Positions 23,911-32,556 are shown, counted from the first letter of the stretch. The stretch: DNA of 64,000 nucleotides from JBEKOF01 sp049513975 (GCA_049513975.1 JBEKVM010000001.1:1-64000); one strand, 5' to 3'. Notes: generated from the sequence alone by a model not told the origin. Made by a program: numbers and translations.

Positions 23911-25946
23911 CGAATTGTCACTGGACAAACGGCCGATGCGGTCTTGGCCGGATCGCTTTCGGATGTGGCGGTGAGGGTGATGGTCCCGGAAGATGCCGCG
24001 TTGGCGGCGCGGGTGACAAAAACCGCGATGGAGGCGCTCTCTCCAAACTTCACGGCGGCCAGGCCGTTGCGCAATTGGGCGGTCCATCCTTCTCCCTGCG
24101 CGGAGACGGCAAGGCGGTAGATGTCCGAATTCAACCAGGCGGTGGCGTCCTGCGGATGGGACGACGGGTCGGTGGCAGCGGCGGACCCGGTGTTTTTCAG
24201 GGTGAAAACGCAGGGAAAACGGGGGGTGGAGACGGCCAGCGCGGCCGGGCCCGCCAGCGCCACCCCGCGCTGCTGCGGCCCCGACCCGTCCAGCGAGCGC
24301 GCGCCCAAAGTGTAGGTGCGGACTCCCTGGGCGTCGGTTTTGAGGTCAATGACGTAGAAGTGGAGGCGGTTGGGGGTGTCCTCATATTCGTATTGACTGC
24401 CGGAGTTGAGTCCGGCGTGAAAAAGGGCGTCGTTCAACTGGCGGTAATCGGCAATGGTGCGCATGACCGGCTCGCCGTTGGGCCGCTTGAAGTCCAGCTT
24501 GTTCATGTCTTCGGGGTGGGCGTCAATCACCCAGTTGAAACAGTTGAAGCCGTTGGTGCCGCCGTTCTGGCCTTCCCGGTCCTTGTTTTTGGCGATGAGA
24601 ACGCCGCTGTCCGGGCAAAAGGAATCGTAGCCGATGCGCTGCACCGTCTCCAGGCTGTAGAAATTGTAGGCCGGCCGGCCGGGGGAAAGCGCGTTGGTGG
24701 CCGGGTCGTCCGGCAGCGTGCGGTCCTGCGGCGCCTCGCCGTCCAGCCGGACGACCAGGCCGCTGAAGGAATTGGAGCCGCGGGCGACTTCGCGCGCCAC
24801 GACATCCGCCACGGCCAGTCCCGCCGCCGCCAGGCCGCTGCGGTTGAGGCGCAGGACGTCATTGGTGTCAATAAATTTGAAATTGAGCTTCTGGCGCACC
24901 ATCAATCCGGCGGGCATGGAGCCGCCCTCCATCACCGGCACGAGCCAGCGGCGATGCGGGCCGCCGGGGCCGTTGAAAGAACCGCGGTCCATGATGTCCC
25001 AGGGACCGGCCCCGGCCCGGCGGTAGGGGGTGACGTAAGGATTATTATTGTTGTCGCCCACGCGAAAGGCGAAATGGGAAATCTCGTGGCGGATGGAGCC
25101 GGAACATTCGCCCTGGATGATGGAAGACTCGCTCCAGAGCATTTCCGCCGCCTTCCAGCTCGTCCAGGGCACATAGCGGCTGACCACCCACCGGGGCAGG
25201 TTCGTGTCCGGGTTGCCAAATTCCGGGGTGATGTCGTCGCGGGTTTGGAATTTCATTTCGCCAAATTCCTGCCAGAGACAGGTTTCGTCGTAGCCGGCGA
25301 AGATGCGGAGCACGATGTCGAAATTAGTGCCCACATTGGTTCCCGCGTCGGCCCGCCAGAGCGCATCCACAGCCCCGGTCAACCCGCCCCTGCGGGCGGG
25401 GGCGTATCCCGAGGGCATGGCGCCGCGCTGATTGCCGGCCAGGCCGTATTGGAACATTTTTTCGGGCATGTGATACGGGCCAAACGGGGTCGTGGTCACG
25501 CCCATCCGGCCGCGGGATTGCTCCATCCAATACTCGTGGAGGGTGTGGCCGCGGTTGACCGCCTGGGGCTTGTTCCAGAAATCCGCGTAGAACTTCGCCA
25601 CCGCGACGCGCGGCACCGGGTCAATTTGCGGGTTGCCGAAAAGGTCGGAATGTTTGGGCAGGGTCATGACAAAGGGCTGGTCGTCGAAATCGGCCAGCAA
25701 CACGGCGATGCGCATGAGCTTGACCGTCGGCTTCCTCTCCGGGTCGGCCCAGTTGACGCCCGGAATGGGACGATAACCGGCCCAGGTCATGTCATCCTGG
25801 TCCTCGACTTTTTGGGGGTCAATGGCCGCCAGGCTGGGGGCCTCGCCGCCGGCTTTGGGTTGGGACGGATGGGCGCAGGACAACCCGAAAAGGAGGCCAA
25901 ACGTCAAATAGAAGAATGGAAAACAAGGCCGGGGATGCTTTTTCAT
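23907..25946 (-). CDS. M6-like exported metallopeptidase (lipoprotein)
   Basis: A 679-aa protein with a lipoprotein signal (FFYLTFGLLFGLSCAHP, Cys near residue 24). The catalytic zinc motif HEISH (H287) follows SGSIR, and the upstream region ADFDDQPFVMTLPKHSDLFG resembles the start of M6 (immune inhibitor A-like) catalytic domains. The C-terminal ~100 residues form an Ig/NEW3-like beta domain (GTITLTATSESDPAKTASAV). It likely acts on extracellular protein. The next gene upstream on the same strand is another exported metallopeptidase; the 43-bp gap suggests one transcript. The ATG at 25946 directly precedes the signal peptide. Confidence 0.82.
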   Translation of the reverse strand: MKKHPRPCFPFFYLTFGLLFGLSCAHPSQPKAGGEAPSLAAIDPQKVEDQDDMTWAGYRPIPGVNWADPERKPTVKLMRIAVLLADFDDQPFVMTLPKHSDLFGNPQIDPVPRVAVAKFYADFWNKPQAVNRGHTLHEYWMEQSRGRMGVTTTPFGPYHMPEKMFQYGLAGNQRGAMPSGYAPARRGGLTGAVDALWRADAGTNVGTNFDIVLRIFAGYDETCLWQEFGEMKFQTRDDITPEFGNPDTNLPRWVVSRYVPWTSWKAAEMLWSESSIIQGECSGSIRHEISHFAFRVGDNNNNPYVTPYRRAGAGPWDIMDRGSFNGPGGPHRRWLVPVMEGGSMPAGLMVRQKLNFKFIDTNDVLRLNRSGLAAAGLAVADVVAREVARGSNSFSGLVVRLDGEAPQDRTLPDDPATNALSPGRPAYNFYSLETVQRIGYDSFCPDSGVLIAKNKDREGQNGGTNGFNCFNWVIDAHPEDMNKLDFKRPNGEPVMRTIADYRQLNDALFHAGLNSGSQYEYEDTPNRLHFYVIDLKTDAQGVRTYTLGARSLDGSGPQQRGVALAGPAALAVSTPRFPCVFTLKNTGSAAATDPSSHPQDATAWLNSDIYRLAVSAQGEGWTAQLRNGLAAVKFGESASIAVFVTRAANAASSGTITLTATSESDPAKTASAVCPVTIR

Positions 25947-25989
25947 GGCTTTTATTGGATGGCCGTGCCGCTGATTCGGGGACGGGCCT

Positions 25990-27465
25990 TCACGGCTGCG
26001 GGGCGGGCGGCGCGTAATAGTCAATCATTCTTTGCAAGGCCCATTTGCAAACGGCGCAAAACTGGTCGTTTGGCCGCATGGCGTTCATGATGCAGTTTTC
26101 CTGCGAGCGATACATGCCGGTTTTCAGATACCCCGCGCCCTCGAAGGCGCCGACGCGGTCGGGCAAGGCGGCGATTTTGGCCTGGATCTCAGCCTGGCGC
26201 GCCTTGACGCCGGCGTCCAGGGCCTGGAGCTGGGCGTCGCTCATGCCGTTGGTAAGATTGCGCAATTCCTGCCGCAGCGCGGTGATCGCCGTCCGGGCGG
26301 GCGGGGTGGGCAGGGCGACTCCGGGGGTGAGGAGCGCTTTCCATTTGATGTTGGCGGGGTCGAGCATTTCGGTGATGTTCGGATCATTGGGTTCGACGCC
26401 TTTGGGGTACATGTCATTGTAGGAGACGTTGCCCTGGTATTCGTCGGCGAGGAAGGCAAAGGCGTGGCCGAGTTCATGGATGAAGACCAACTGGCTGCGC
26501 TGGTTGTCCACGGAAGTGATGCAATAATCCAGGCAGATGCTGCCGCCGCCGTAGCGCGTCGTATTGACAAGAACGATGATGGTGTCGTAAGGCACCTGGG
26601 CGGCCATGCGGTGCATGGCAAAGCTGTCCTGCACCAGCAGGTAACGGTCTTCCTCGAAGGAATTGTAGGAGGCGTTGAGGCTGGTGTTTTTGTAACGGCG
26701 CTGCAGCGGTTCGTCCATGCCCCGCTCCGGCGAAGCGCGGAAAACGGCGTTGATGTTGAATCTGTCCTTGTTGGTCTTGTAAGGCTCCATGCTGAAGAGG
26801 AAGGCGGTCATGCGCTCGGCGTCCTTTTTGAATTTGTCCTTGTCCTCCGCGGTGTAGCCCTCGGCCAAAAAAACGAAGTCCACCTTGTCGTGCGGATCGC
26901 CGGTTTTCTGGATTTCAAACACGGTGTCGCCCATGTTCACATTTTCGCGGATGATATGATAATCATTGGGATCCACCGTGGTGATGTAAAGGGGAACGGG
27001 CACATTGAACTTGTCGCGGCGTTCCACCACCACCAGCACCGGTTTTTTCGGACAAGGAAAGCGCAAGACCGTCTCGTAGGCGCGCTTGACGCCGTCCAGG
27101 GCGGGCTGGGTGGTTTTGTATTCGGCGAACAGGGGATTGAAGCCGCGGGAATAAATGAGGCGGTTGGAGTTCCTGTCATAGACCTTCAGGCAATAATGCC
27201 CTATTTCAAAGGGCTGGATGAGCGAGCGCGGATTCTCCGGCCAGACCGGCTCCTGATAAATGGCGTGTTCGGTGATGATTTCATTGGTGGCGTCGCCGAT
27301 CTCGTAAATCTCCAGGCGCAAGGCGGCGTTGGTAAAGTAATCGTCGAACACCACGGGGGCCGGTTGGGCCGCCACCCGGACGGCCAGACCGCAAAGCAGG
27401 GCCAGGACAACCAGCAGGGACGTTGTGGCGCCGGGAATCCGGCGGTTTGGGATGTTTTTCATCAT
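25990..27465 (-). CDS. M64 family exported metallopeptidase (IgA peptidase M64-like)
   Basis: A ~490-aa secreted protease with a signal peptide (TTSLLVVLALLCGLAVRVAAQ). The active-site helix FIHELGHAFAFLADEY (HELGH near residue 330) has the HExxH zinc motif and the downstream Asp typical of M64. The N-terminal beta domain is the M64 N-terminal type; Cys residues at the end (FCAVCKWALQRMIDYY) may form a disulfide. Two adjacent ATGs exist at 27465 and 27462. The first ~30 codons plus ~140 bp upstream are duplicated at 29437-29659. It probably heads an operon with the M6-like gene. Confidence 0.9.
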   Translation of the reverse strand: MMKNIPNRRIPGATTSLLVVLALLCGLAVRVAAQPAPVVFDDYFTNAALRLEIYEIGDATNEIITEHAIYQEPVWPENPRSLIQPFEIGHYCLKVYDRNSNRLIYSRGFNPLFAEYKTTQPALDGVKRAYETVLRFPCPKKPVLVVVERRDKFNVPVPLYITTVDPNDYHIIRENVNMGDTVFEIQKTGDPHDKVDFVFLAEGYTAEDKDKFKKDAERMTAFLFSMEPYKTNKDRFNINAVFRASPERGMDEPLQRRYKNTSLNASYNSFEEDRYLLVQDSFAMHRMAAQVPYDTIIVLVNTTRYGGGSICLDYCITSVDNQRSQLVFIHELGHAFAFLADEYQGNVSYNDMYPKGVEPNDPNITEMLDPANIKWKALLTPGVALPTPPARTAITALRQELRNLTNGMSDAQLQALDAGVKARQAEIQAKIAALPDRVGAFEGAGYLKTGMYRSQENCIMNAMRPNDQFCAVCKWALQRMIDYYAPPAPQP

Positions 27466-27606
27466 AAAACTCAGTTCACAGGCCAGGGCCACGGCCAGGG
27501 CCGGCGCCCTGCCGCGGGCAAGTTCATCCGGTTACAAAAGCAGACTTGCCGCCCCCCGTCGAGATTTTTCCCGCGGCCCAAATTTTCGCCCGGGGCCGAT
27601 TCAAAA
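27378..27606 (-). repeat. 5' end of the M64 gene, copy A of a direct duplication
   Basis: This segment covers the signal-peptide codons and ~140 bp upstream. It recurs as a direct repeat at 29437-29659, with substitutions and small gaps. Confidence 0.85.
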
Positions 27607-27760
27607 TGTCCCCCCAACCCTTCATTGCCCTAGAGGTGAGGGCGGTGGAATCCATGTTGGGAAGGGTGTTTGCACGCAGCCACAGGGCGCGAGCTGGAAC
27701 CCGGCGACTTCACGACGAGGCTGACTGGTGGGCCTTCGGCGACTGTGAGAGGTTTGAGGC

Positions 27761-27891
27761 AAAATCAACAATGGGATTTTTTAACAGGAGGGCGCAGAGG
27801 AAGCAGAGGTTTTCTTTTTTCGTTCTCCGTTTTCTCCGTTCTCTCCTGTTCCAAATTCCTGCGTTCAAGCTCCGCGTTGGTTTTTGAGGCT
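27761..27891 (+). repeat. M2 block, partial copy (3' half)
   Basis: Contains TTTTTTAACAGGAGGGCGCA, the CCGTTTTCTCCGTTCTCTCC tract and GCTCCGCGTTGG, matching the 3' half of the M2 blocks at 28757-29345, 30645-31077 and 32930-33290. The preceding stretch 27607-27760 shows nothing recognisable. Confidence 0.75.
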
Positions 27892-27969
27892 CCACCTTAA
27901 CTTTGCCCAATTTGGATTTGAATCATGGCCGTCTTTGAGCAGCATGGGAGAAAGTTATAGTTTGAGTCC
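27892..27969 (+). repeat. P8 palindrome, copy 1
   Basis: P8 consensus: a left arm like GTCAAACCATAACTTTGCCC, a ~40-bp core containing GACTTGAATCATGGCCGTC, and a right arm like GGGACAAAGTTATGGTTTGA. In this copy the left arm is shortened (CCACCTTAACTTTGCCC). Confidence 0.8.
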
Positions 27970-28000
27970 TTCGCTGGTTTGACTCTTTTCAGGCACATCA

Positions 28001-28534
28001 TCATTTGTTAAGTCTCTCTTTGAAGAACAGCCGAGTTGTTTTTACTGGATGTTGAAGGAACAGTATCTTCCACGGATACACTTTTCTATCAGGATCAACA
28101 CCGATACTCAACAGCCATTGCCGCCGAAACTCCAATTGCTCCTTAAGAGAGCAAGGGTCAACATCCTGACCTGAGTCAAATATTGACACCAAATCCTTCA
28201 TATCGCCCTTCTTTCCAAGATAACATCTATATGCCATTTCGCCATTTCCCATGCTTGCACCCATTCCTGATGATGACACATTTCTACTATTACCATAGCA
28301 CCGCAATAATTGACTTTCCTTTTCCAACTCACTGCGGATATAATTTAATGCAACTAAATAACTGGTGGCGGCACGGGAAATCTCGCGATTCGCGAATCGT
28401 AATGTTATCTGCACGAGCTTGGTATCGTCCGGGCTTTGGCCCCACAGCAGTAATGTGCCTCCCGTAATTGACTTGTCAGACATCAAGATATCAACGGGTT
28501 TCGCAATCGGCTCAGTAATAGTTTGAGATTTCAT
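28001..28534 (-). CDS. orphan protein richer in A+T than its neighbours, 177 aa
   Basis: I do not recognise this protein. It begins MKSQTITEPIAKPVDILMSD and has no signal peptide or membrane helix. It is of mixed alpha/beta character with scattered Cys (LLRCYGNSRN, YRCYLGKKGD) and a C-terminal stretch WKILFLQHPVKTTRLFFKE. The sequence is visibly richer in A+T than most flanking genes and uses codons such as ATA, TTA and AAT freely, a sign of acquisition from elsewhere. It is bracketed by P8 palindromes on both sides. Confidence 0.55.
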   Translation of the reverse strand: MKSQTITEPIAKPVDILMSDKSITGGTLLLWGQSPDDTKLVQITLRFANREISRAATSYLVALNYIRSELEKESQLLRCYGNSRNVSSSGMGASMGNGEMAYRCYLGKKGDMKDLVSIFDSGQDVDPCSLKEQLEFRRQWLLSIGVDPDRKVYPWKILFLQHPVKTTRLFFKERLNK

Positions 28535-28612
28535 ACCAATCAAGTTATTTCTTGCAAGTAGGAGCTGCTGATGCTGTTGTGCTTCCAGATGTTCCGATGC
28601 AAACGTTCAAAG

Positions 28613-28695
28613 CGGTCAGACCATAACTGTGCCCAATTTGGACTTGAATCATGGCCGTCATTGAGCACGATCGGACAAAGTTATAGTTTGATCCC
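28613..28695 (+). repeat. P8 palindrome, copy 2
   Basis: Left arm GGTCAGACCATAACTGTGCC, core with CTTGAATCATGGCCGTC, right arm GGACAAAGTTATAGTTTGAT. Confidence 0.85.
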
Positions 28696-28756
28696 TTCGA
28701 CGTCGCATCCACTTTTTAAGCGTGATTATGAGGCATTTTTACCGCCATTCGCCGCC

Positions 28757-29345
28757 GCAAGCAAGGTTTTTCGCATCCATCAAATGGGTCAAACTATCGG
28801 GCGTGTTGCCCAAATCGAAAGCTGGAGAAAAGCGTTGCCGGACGGGTCCGATGTCTGCATGAATTTGTGAACAGAAGCAGGTTTGGATAATGCTGCGACC
28901 GAGGACGGTCGCACTCCGCGAACACAGGCACCTCGCTGTCCGCTCGCCGGCCTAATCGGCCAAAATCAACAAACGGATATTTTAACAGGAGGGCGCAGAG
29001 GAAACAGAGGTTTTCTTTCTGCTTCCTCGACGTTTTCAGTGGACGCCCCCGGAAGGGTGAAAGGATTGGGAGCGCGACCGTCCCGGTCGCTGTGGGGCGC
29101 GTCTCGCGCCCCACCTCTTGGCCGATTGCTTCCCATAGGCTCAGTTTCGGACGGGCCGCCTTCAAGGAGAAGCTCAGCCGGAATGTGTTTGGCGGGACGC
29201 CAAACACGGCGTGCGAGACGCACGCGCTCCCCGAATCAGCCGTTGCCCGATCAGATCCACTGAAAACGTCGGGGAACCTGTTTTCTTTTCTCGTTCTCCG
29301 TTCTCTCCCGTTCAAGATTCCTGCGTTGGAACTCCGCGTTAGATT
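28757..29345 (+). repeat. M2 block, interrupted by a REPIN insertion
   Basis: Shares with 30765-31077 and 33005-33290 the run from GTTTTTCGCATCCATCAAA through GGACGGGTCCGATGTCTGCA and GCGACCGAGGACGGTCGC to GCTCCGCGTT. It is split at 29028 by a 244-bp element (29028-29271). No coding potential is supported. Confidence 0.8.
29028..29271. mobile_element. MITE-like element with nested REPIN (four hairpins)
   Basis: Perfect 16-bp terminal inverted repeats CGACGTTTTCAGTGGA (29028-29043) and its complement (29256-29271) bound an insertion into the M2 block. Inside are a GGGAG two-hairpin REP (29068-29114) and an inverted one (29185-29231). The stems are GCGACCG (loop TCC), GTGGGGCGCG (loop TCT), GTGTTTGGCG (loop GGA) and GCGTGCG (loop AGA), all perfectly paired with three-base loops. 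Confidence 0.85.
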
Positions 29346-29349
29346 TTCA

Positions 29350-29429
29350 GGGTCACCCTTAACTTTGCCCAAATTGGACTTGAATCATGGCCGTCTTTGA
29401 GCAGGATGGGACAAAATTATGGGTGACCC
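29350..29429 (+). repeat. P8 palindrome, copy 3 (covarying arms)
   Basis: Left arm GGGTCACCCTTAACTTTGCC, right arm GGGACAAAATTATGGGTGAC. Both arms changed AAACC to ACCC relative to other copies, so pairing is kept. Confidence 0.85.
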
Positions 29430-29524
29430 GTTTGACGGACGGCCAGACCGCAAAGCAGGGCCAGGACAACCAGCAGGGACGTTGTGGCGCCGGGAATCCG
29501 GCGGTTTGGGATGCTTTTTATCAT
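29417..29524 (-). pseudogene. truncated M64 peptidase 5' fragment
   Basis: Reads MIKSIPNRRIPGATTSLLVV, then LALLCGLAV, and then leaves the M64 sequence for QTGHP and a stop inside P8 copy 3. It is the signal-peptide part of the M64 gene only, 35 codons, and cannot be a working peptidase. Confidence 0.8.
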
Positions 29525-29659
29525 AAAACTCAGTTCACAGGGCATTGCCGGGGCCGGCGCCCTCCCGCGGGCAAGTTCATCCGGTTACAAAAGCAGACTT
29601 GCCGGCCCCCGTCGAGATTTTTCACGCGGGCCAAATTCTCGCCCGGGGCCGATTCAAAA
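29437..29659 (-). repeat. 5' end of the M64 gene, copy B
   Basis: Direct repeat of 27378-27606 about 2 kb away, joined on one side to P8 copy 3. The following 29660-29943 shows no recognisable feature. Confidence 0.85.
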
Positions 29660-29943
29660 GAAGACTCGCCAATATCGCATGGCAAAAAGCGGTCACTTCT
29701 TCCCTCTCCCTTCCGCCGCAATCATGTTCAGCTTGGCGATCACCCGGAACCCACGCCGAAAAAGGTCAAGCCTTGCAAGTCGGCAGTTACCAAAAATAAA
29801 AATGCCCAAGAATAAAAATTGACAAACCGGTTCAATGTGCTGATATTTGCGCCTGGAGGGTCAAAGGCAAAATTTAAAATGAAACACGAATCTCATCCAG
29901 GTTGCTGCCTTGGCATTTGCTTTCGGCAACCAAATCCAGTTAC

Positions 29944-30540
29944 ATGCTTATGAAGACACGTCAACGCGCCCGTCTGCTTCTCACCATCCTCATGTCAGTG
30001 GCCTCGCTTGCCATTTCCACGGTTCGCCTGCGGGCGCAACCCACCATCGCAGCGCAACCAACAAACCAATCGGTTCTGTTGGGCGGCGCCGGCAGTTTTT
30101 CGGTCGCCGCCACCGGAACGGGGAGCCTTTCGTATGTGTGGCAATTCGAGGGCACCAATACCACCAACACCGGGCCCTCCCTGTCCATTCCGGTGGTTCA
30201 CCACGCCGATGTCGGATCTTACGATGTGATCGTCACCGATCAAACCGGTAGCGTGACCAGCTCCGTTGTTAAGCTAACCCCTGCCGGACCGCGTCCGATC
30301 ATCACACTCGTCACCAATACGCCGGACTACAATGTGATTGACCTGCAATACACTGTGGCGCCCAACGGCCAATTCCAACTGTTTGTTGCCCATGATTTGA
30401 CGCCGCCCATTCAATGGTTTGGGCCGGCCTACATCCGCCAGTCCGGTGGCGCCAGCAACTACAACTGGAGCTACGCCCGGGGCACCAACTACACCGAATA
30501 CTATCCCAAGACTTTTTGGCGCCTGGATCCCTATCCCTGA
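29944..30540 (+). CDS. secreted Ig-like domain protein
   Basis: A 198-aa protein with an N-terminal signal peptide (ARLLLTILMSVASLAISTVRLRAQ). An immunoglobulin-like domain occupies residues ~30-115 with the usual pattern PTIAAQPTNQSVLLGGAGSF, LSYVWQFEG and HHADVGSYDVIVTDQTGSV. The C-terminal part (LQYTVAPNGQFQLFVAHDLTP, YTEYYPKTFWRLDPYP) resembles the short terminal beta module found in many secreted Verrucomicrobiota proteins. The role is probably surface or extracellular binding. A P8 palindrome starts 20 bp after its stop. Confidence 0.72.
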   Translation: MLMKTRQRARLLLTILMSVASLAISTVRLRAQPTIAAQPTNQSVLLGGAGSFSVAATGTGSLSYVWQFEGTNTTNTGPSLSIPVVHHADVGSYDVIVTDQTGSVTSSVVKLTPAGPRPIITLVTNTPDYNVIDLQYTVAPNGQFQLFVAHDLTPPIQWFGPAYIRQSGGASNYNWSYARGTNYTEYYPKTFWRLDPYP

Positions 30541-30560
30541 CCGTCAAAGGGCTCATCAAA

Positions 30561-30643
30561 GGCGTCAAACCGTAACTTTTCCCAATTTGGACTTGAATCA
30601 TGGCCGTCTTTGAGCAGGATGGGACAAAGTTAAGGGGGACCCC
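30561..30643 (+). repeat. P8 palindrome, copy 4
   Basis: Left arm GCGTCAAACCGTAACTTTTC, core with GACTTGAATCATGGCCGTC, right arm GGGACAAAGTTAAGGGGGAC. It starts 20 bp after the stop of the Ig-like gene. Confidence 0.85.
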
Positions 30644-30644
30644 T

Positions 30645-31077
30645 TCAACAGCGAGACGGAGCCGTTGCGGTTTGAAGCGCTTGAAACCAAGACTGACCGG
30701 CGAGGGCGCCGGTCAGCACACGCGAGGGCGCGTATGCTCCCCGCGCATTCCCCTTCGCAAGCAAAGTTTTTCGCATCCATCAAACTATAGGGCGTGCTGC
30801 CCGAATCGAAAGCTGGAGAAAAGCATTGCCGGACGGGTCCGATGTCTGCAGGAATTTGTGAACAGAAGCAGGTCTGGATAATGCTGCGACCGAGGACGGT
30901 CGCACTCCGCGAACACAGGCACTTCGCTGTCCGCTCCCCGGCTTAATCGGCCAAAATCAACAAACGGATTTTTAACAGGAGCGCGCAGAGGAAACAAAGG
31001 TTTTCTTTTTTCGTTCTCCGTTTTCTCCGTTGTCTCCTGTTCAAAATTCCTGCGTTAAAGCTCCGCGTTGGATTTAA
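30645..31077 (+). repeat. M2 block, fullest copy
   Basis: Contains in order: GCCGTTGCGGTTTGAAGCGC, a GGGAG two-hairpin REP on the minus strand (30695-30742), GTTTTTCGCATCCATCAAAC, a second hairpin GCGACCG/CGGTCGC with loop AGGA, GGCCTAATCGGCC-like words, the AACAGGAG...CTCCTGTT tract and GCTCCGCGTTGGATTTAATT. No gene is supported. Confidence 0.8.
30695..30742 (-). repeat. GGGAG-type two-hairpin REP inside M2
   Basis: On the minus strand: GGGAGC head, stem ATACGCG/CGCGTGT (one wobble, loop CCCT), stem GACCGGCG/CGCCGGTC (loop CCCT). The same element lies at 38554-38600. Confidence 0.8.
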
Positions 31078-31200
31078 TTGGCAAGAGCTACTGATTGAGC
31101 CGTTCGAGGAAAAAGGACTTGCAAACCTGTGGAGAAGGAGGAGAATCACGAAAAAGGCCCACCCTGGTCGTGGGCAAGAATCCAAATGGGAAATGTCAAA
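31078..31200 (+). repeat. L leader block, copy 1
   Basis: Contains GGCAAGAGCTACTGATTGAG, CTTGCAAACCTGTGGAGAAG, GGAGGAGAATCACGAAAAAG, an imperfect hairpin GCCCACC...GTGGGC and AAATGGGAAATGTCAAA. It occurs immediately upstream of three coding regions in this island (copies at 33291-33410 and 35800-35897). Confidence 0.82.
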
Positions 31201-31236
31201 AAATGCTTCACCACCATCGCAGGAGGGCGCCGCCAA

Positions 31237-32556
31237 ATGACGCTTCGGAAATTATCGAGTTGTTGTTTCATTGGTGTAGCGGGGATGATTTTCGCCAATG
31301 TGGGATTGGCCGATGAATTGCAAAGTGCGTCCCGTCCGATCGTTTTAAAGGCCGCCCACATTTTCGATTCTGTCTCCGGAAAATTGGAGGAGCCGGGCGT
31401 CGTCGTCGTCGCGGGCACAAAAATCCAGGCTGTCGGCAGCGGCGCCAAGATTCCCGGCGAGGCGAAGGTGATTGACCTCGGCGATGCCACATTGATGCCC
31501 GGTTTTATTGATGCCCACGTTCATCTGTCGTTCGAGATGAGCGACAAATGGTATGAAGATTGGTACGCGGGGATGATGCGCTTTCCTGCCGAGCAGGCGC
31601 TGTACGGCGCGCACTATGCCAAGGTCACCCTCGAGGCGGGTATAACTACGGTCCGCGATCTCGGCTCGGATGACTATGTATCGCTGGGACTGAGAAACGC
31701 GATCAAAGCCGGCATGATCCCGGGTCCGCGGATGCTGGTGGCGAATTACGCGATCGGAGCGACCGGTGGCCACGCCGACCAGGACCCCGTGCCGCCGCAC
31801 CGGCTCGCCCCGGCAGGTCCCATCCAAGGAGTGTGTAACGGCCCCGATGAATGCCGGGCTGCCGTGCGCTACCAGATGAAATATGGCGCTGACGTCATTA
31901 AATTCATGCCTTCGGGTGGAGTTCTTTCCCTTTCCGATCCCGTGGACACACCCGAACTTACCCAGGAGGAAATGAACGCAATCGTGTCCGAAGCCCATGC
32001 CTGGAAACGCAAAGTGGCCGCCCACTGCCACGGCGATCTGGCGGCCAAAATGGCCATTGCCGCCGGTGTGGACTCCATCGAGCACGGCACCTTCCTGCAG
32101 GATGACACGCTGCGGGAAATGAAGAACAAGCATGTGTACTTGGTTCCTACGCTCTTCGCTCTTTATTGGGTGGGCCAGAAGGCCGACACTTACCCGCCGG
32201 TCATCGCTGAAAAGGCTCGAGCAGCATCCGCGCAGAGCCAGAAGATGTTTCAGCACGCGGTCGAAATTGGGGTTCCGATTGCGATGGGCACGGATGCCGC
32301 GGTCGAGCCGCACGGCATGAACGCACGGGAGTTTTCGCTGATGACGGCTAACGGGCTGGAGCCAGCTCAGGCGCTGCTGGCGGGCACGGCGAAAGGCGCC
32401 GACTTGCTTGGCATCTCTGATCAAACAGGAACTCTACAGCCAGGGAAGTATGCCGACATCGTGGCTGTTGCCGGCAATCCTCTTCTCAACATCAAAACCA
32501 CGGAGCATCCGATACTGGTAATGAAGGAAGGGGTCATCTACATGGGCAGCAAGTAA
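31237..32556 (+). CDS. exported metal-dependent amidohydrolase
   Basis: A 439-aa amidohydrolase-superfamily protein with a signal peptide (CCFIGVAGMIFANVGLADE). The metal centre is complete: DAHVHL (HxH), VIKFMPSGG with the candidate carbamylated lysine, AHCHG, SIEHG and the catalytic Asp in MGTDAA. The C-terminal beta part closes with LQPGKYADIVAVAGNPL. The pattern fits the imidazolonepropionase-like/Xaa-Pro dipeptidase-like group; the substrate is unknown. The ATG at 31237 has AGGAGGG (31221-31227) as ribosome-binding site. The frame is also open upstream through the L leader. A P8 palindrome follows 22 bp after the stop. Confidence 0.9.
   Translation: MTLRKLSSCCFIGVAGMIFANVGLADELQSASRPIVLKAAHIFDSVSGKLEEPGVVVVAGTKIQAVGSGAKIPGEAKVIDLGDATLMPGFIDAHVHLSFEMSDKWYEDWYAGMMRFPAEQALYGAHYAKVTLEAGITTVRDLGSDDYVSLGLRNAIKAGMIPGPRMLVANYAIGATGGHADQDPVPPHRLAPAGPIQGVCNGPDECRAAVRYQMKYGADVIKFMPSGGVLSLSDPVDTPELTQEEMNAIVSEAHAWKRKVAAHCHGDLAAKMAIAAGVDSIEHGTFLQDDTLREMKNKHVYLVPTLFALYWVGQKADTYPPVIAEKARAASAQSQKMFQHAVEIGVPIAMGTDAAVEPHGMNAREFSLMTANGLEPAQALLAGTAKGADLLGISDQTGTLQPGKYADIVAVAGNPLLNIKTTEHPILVMKEGVIYMGSK

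Noticed and set aside
24075..27633. Long plus-strand open frames (671 and 533 codons) opposite the M6-like and M64 genes
   Set aside because: The minus strand carries clear signal peptides and HEISH/HELGH motifs; the plus frames have none and are typical shadow frames of GC-rich DNA.
30600..30646. Short ORFs starting MAVFEQDGTKL or MAVFEEDGT in the P8 repeats
   Set aside because: The ATG is part of the palindrome core, the frames run into different sequence at each copy, and no ribosome-binding site is present.
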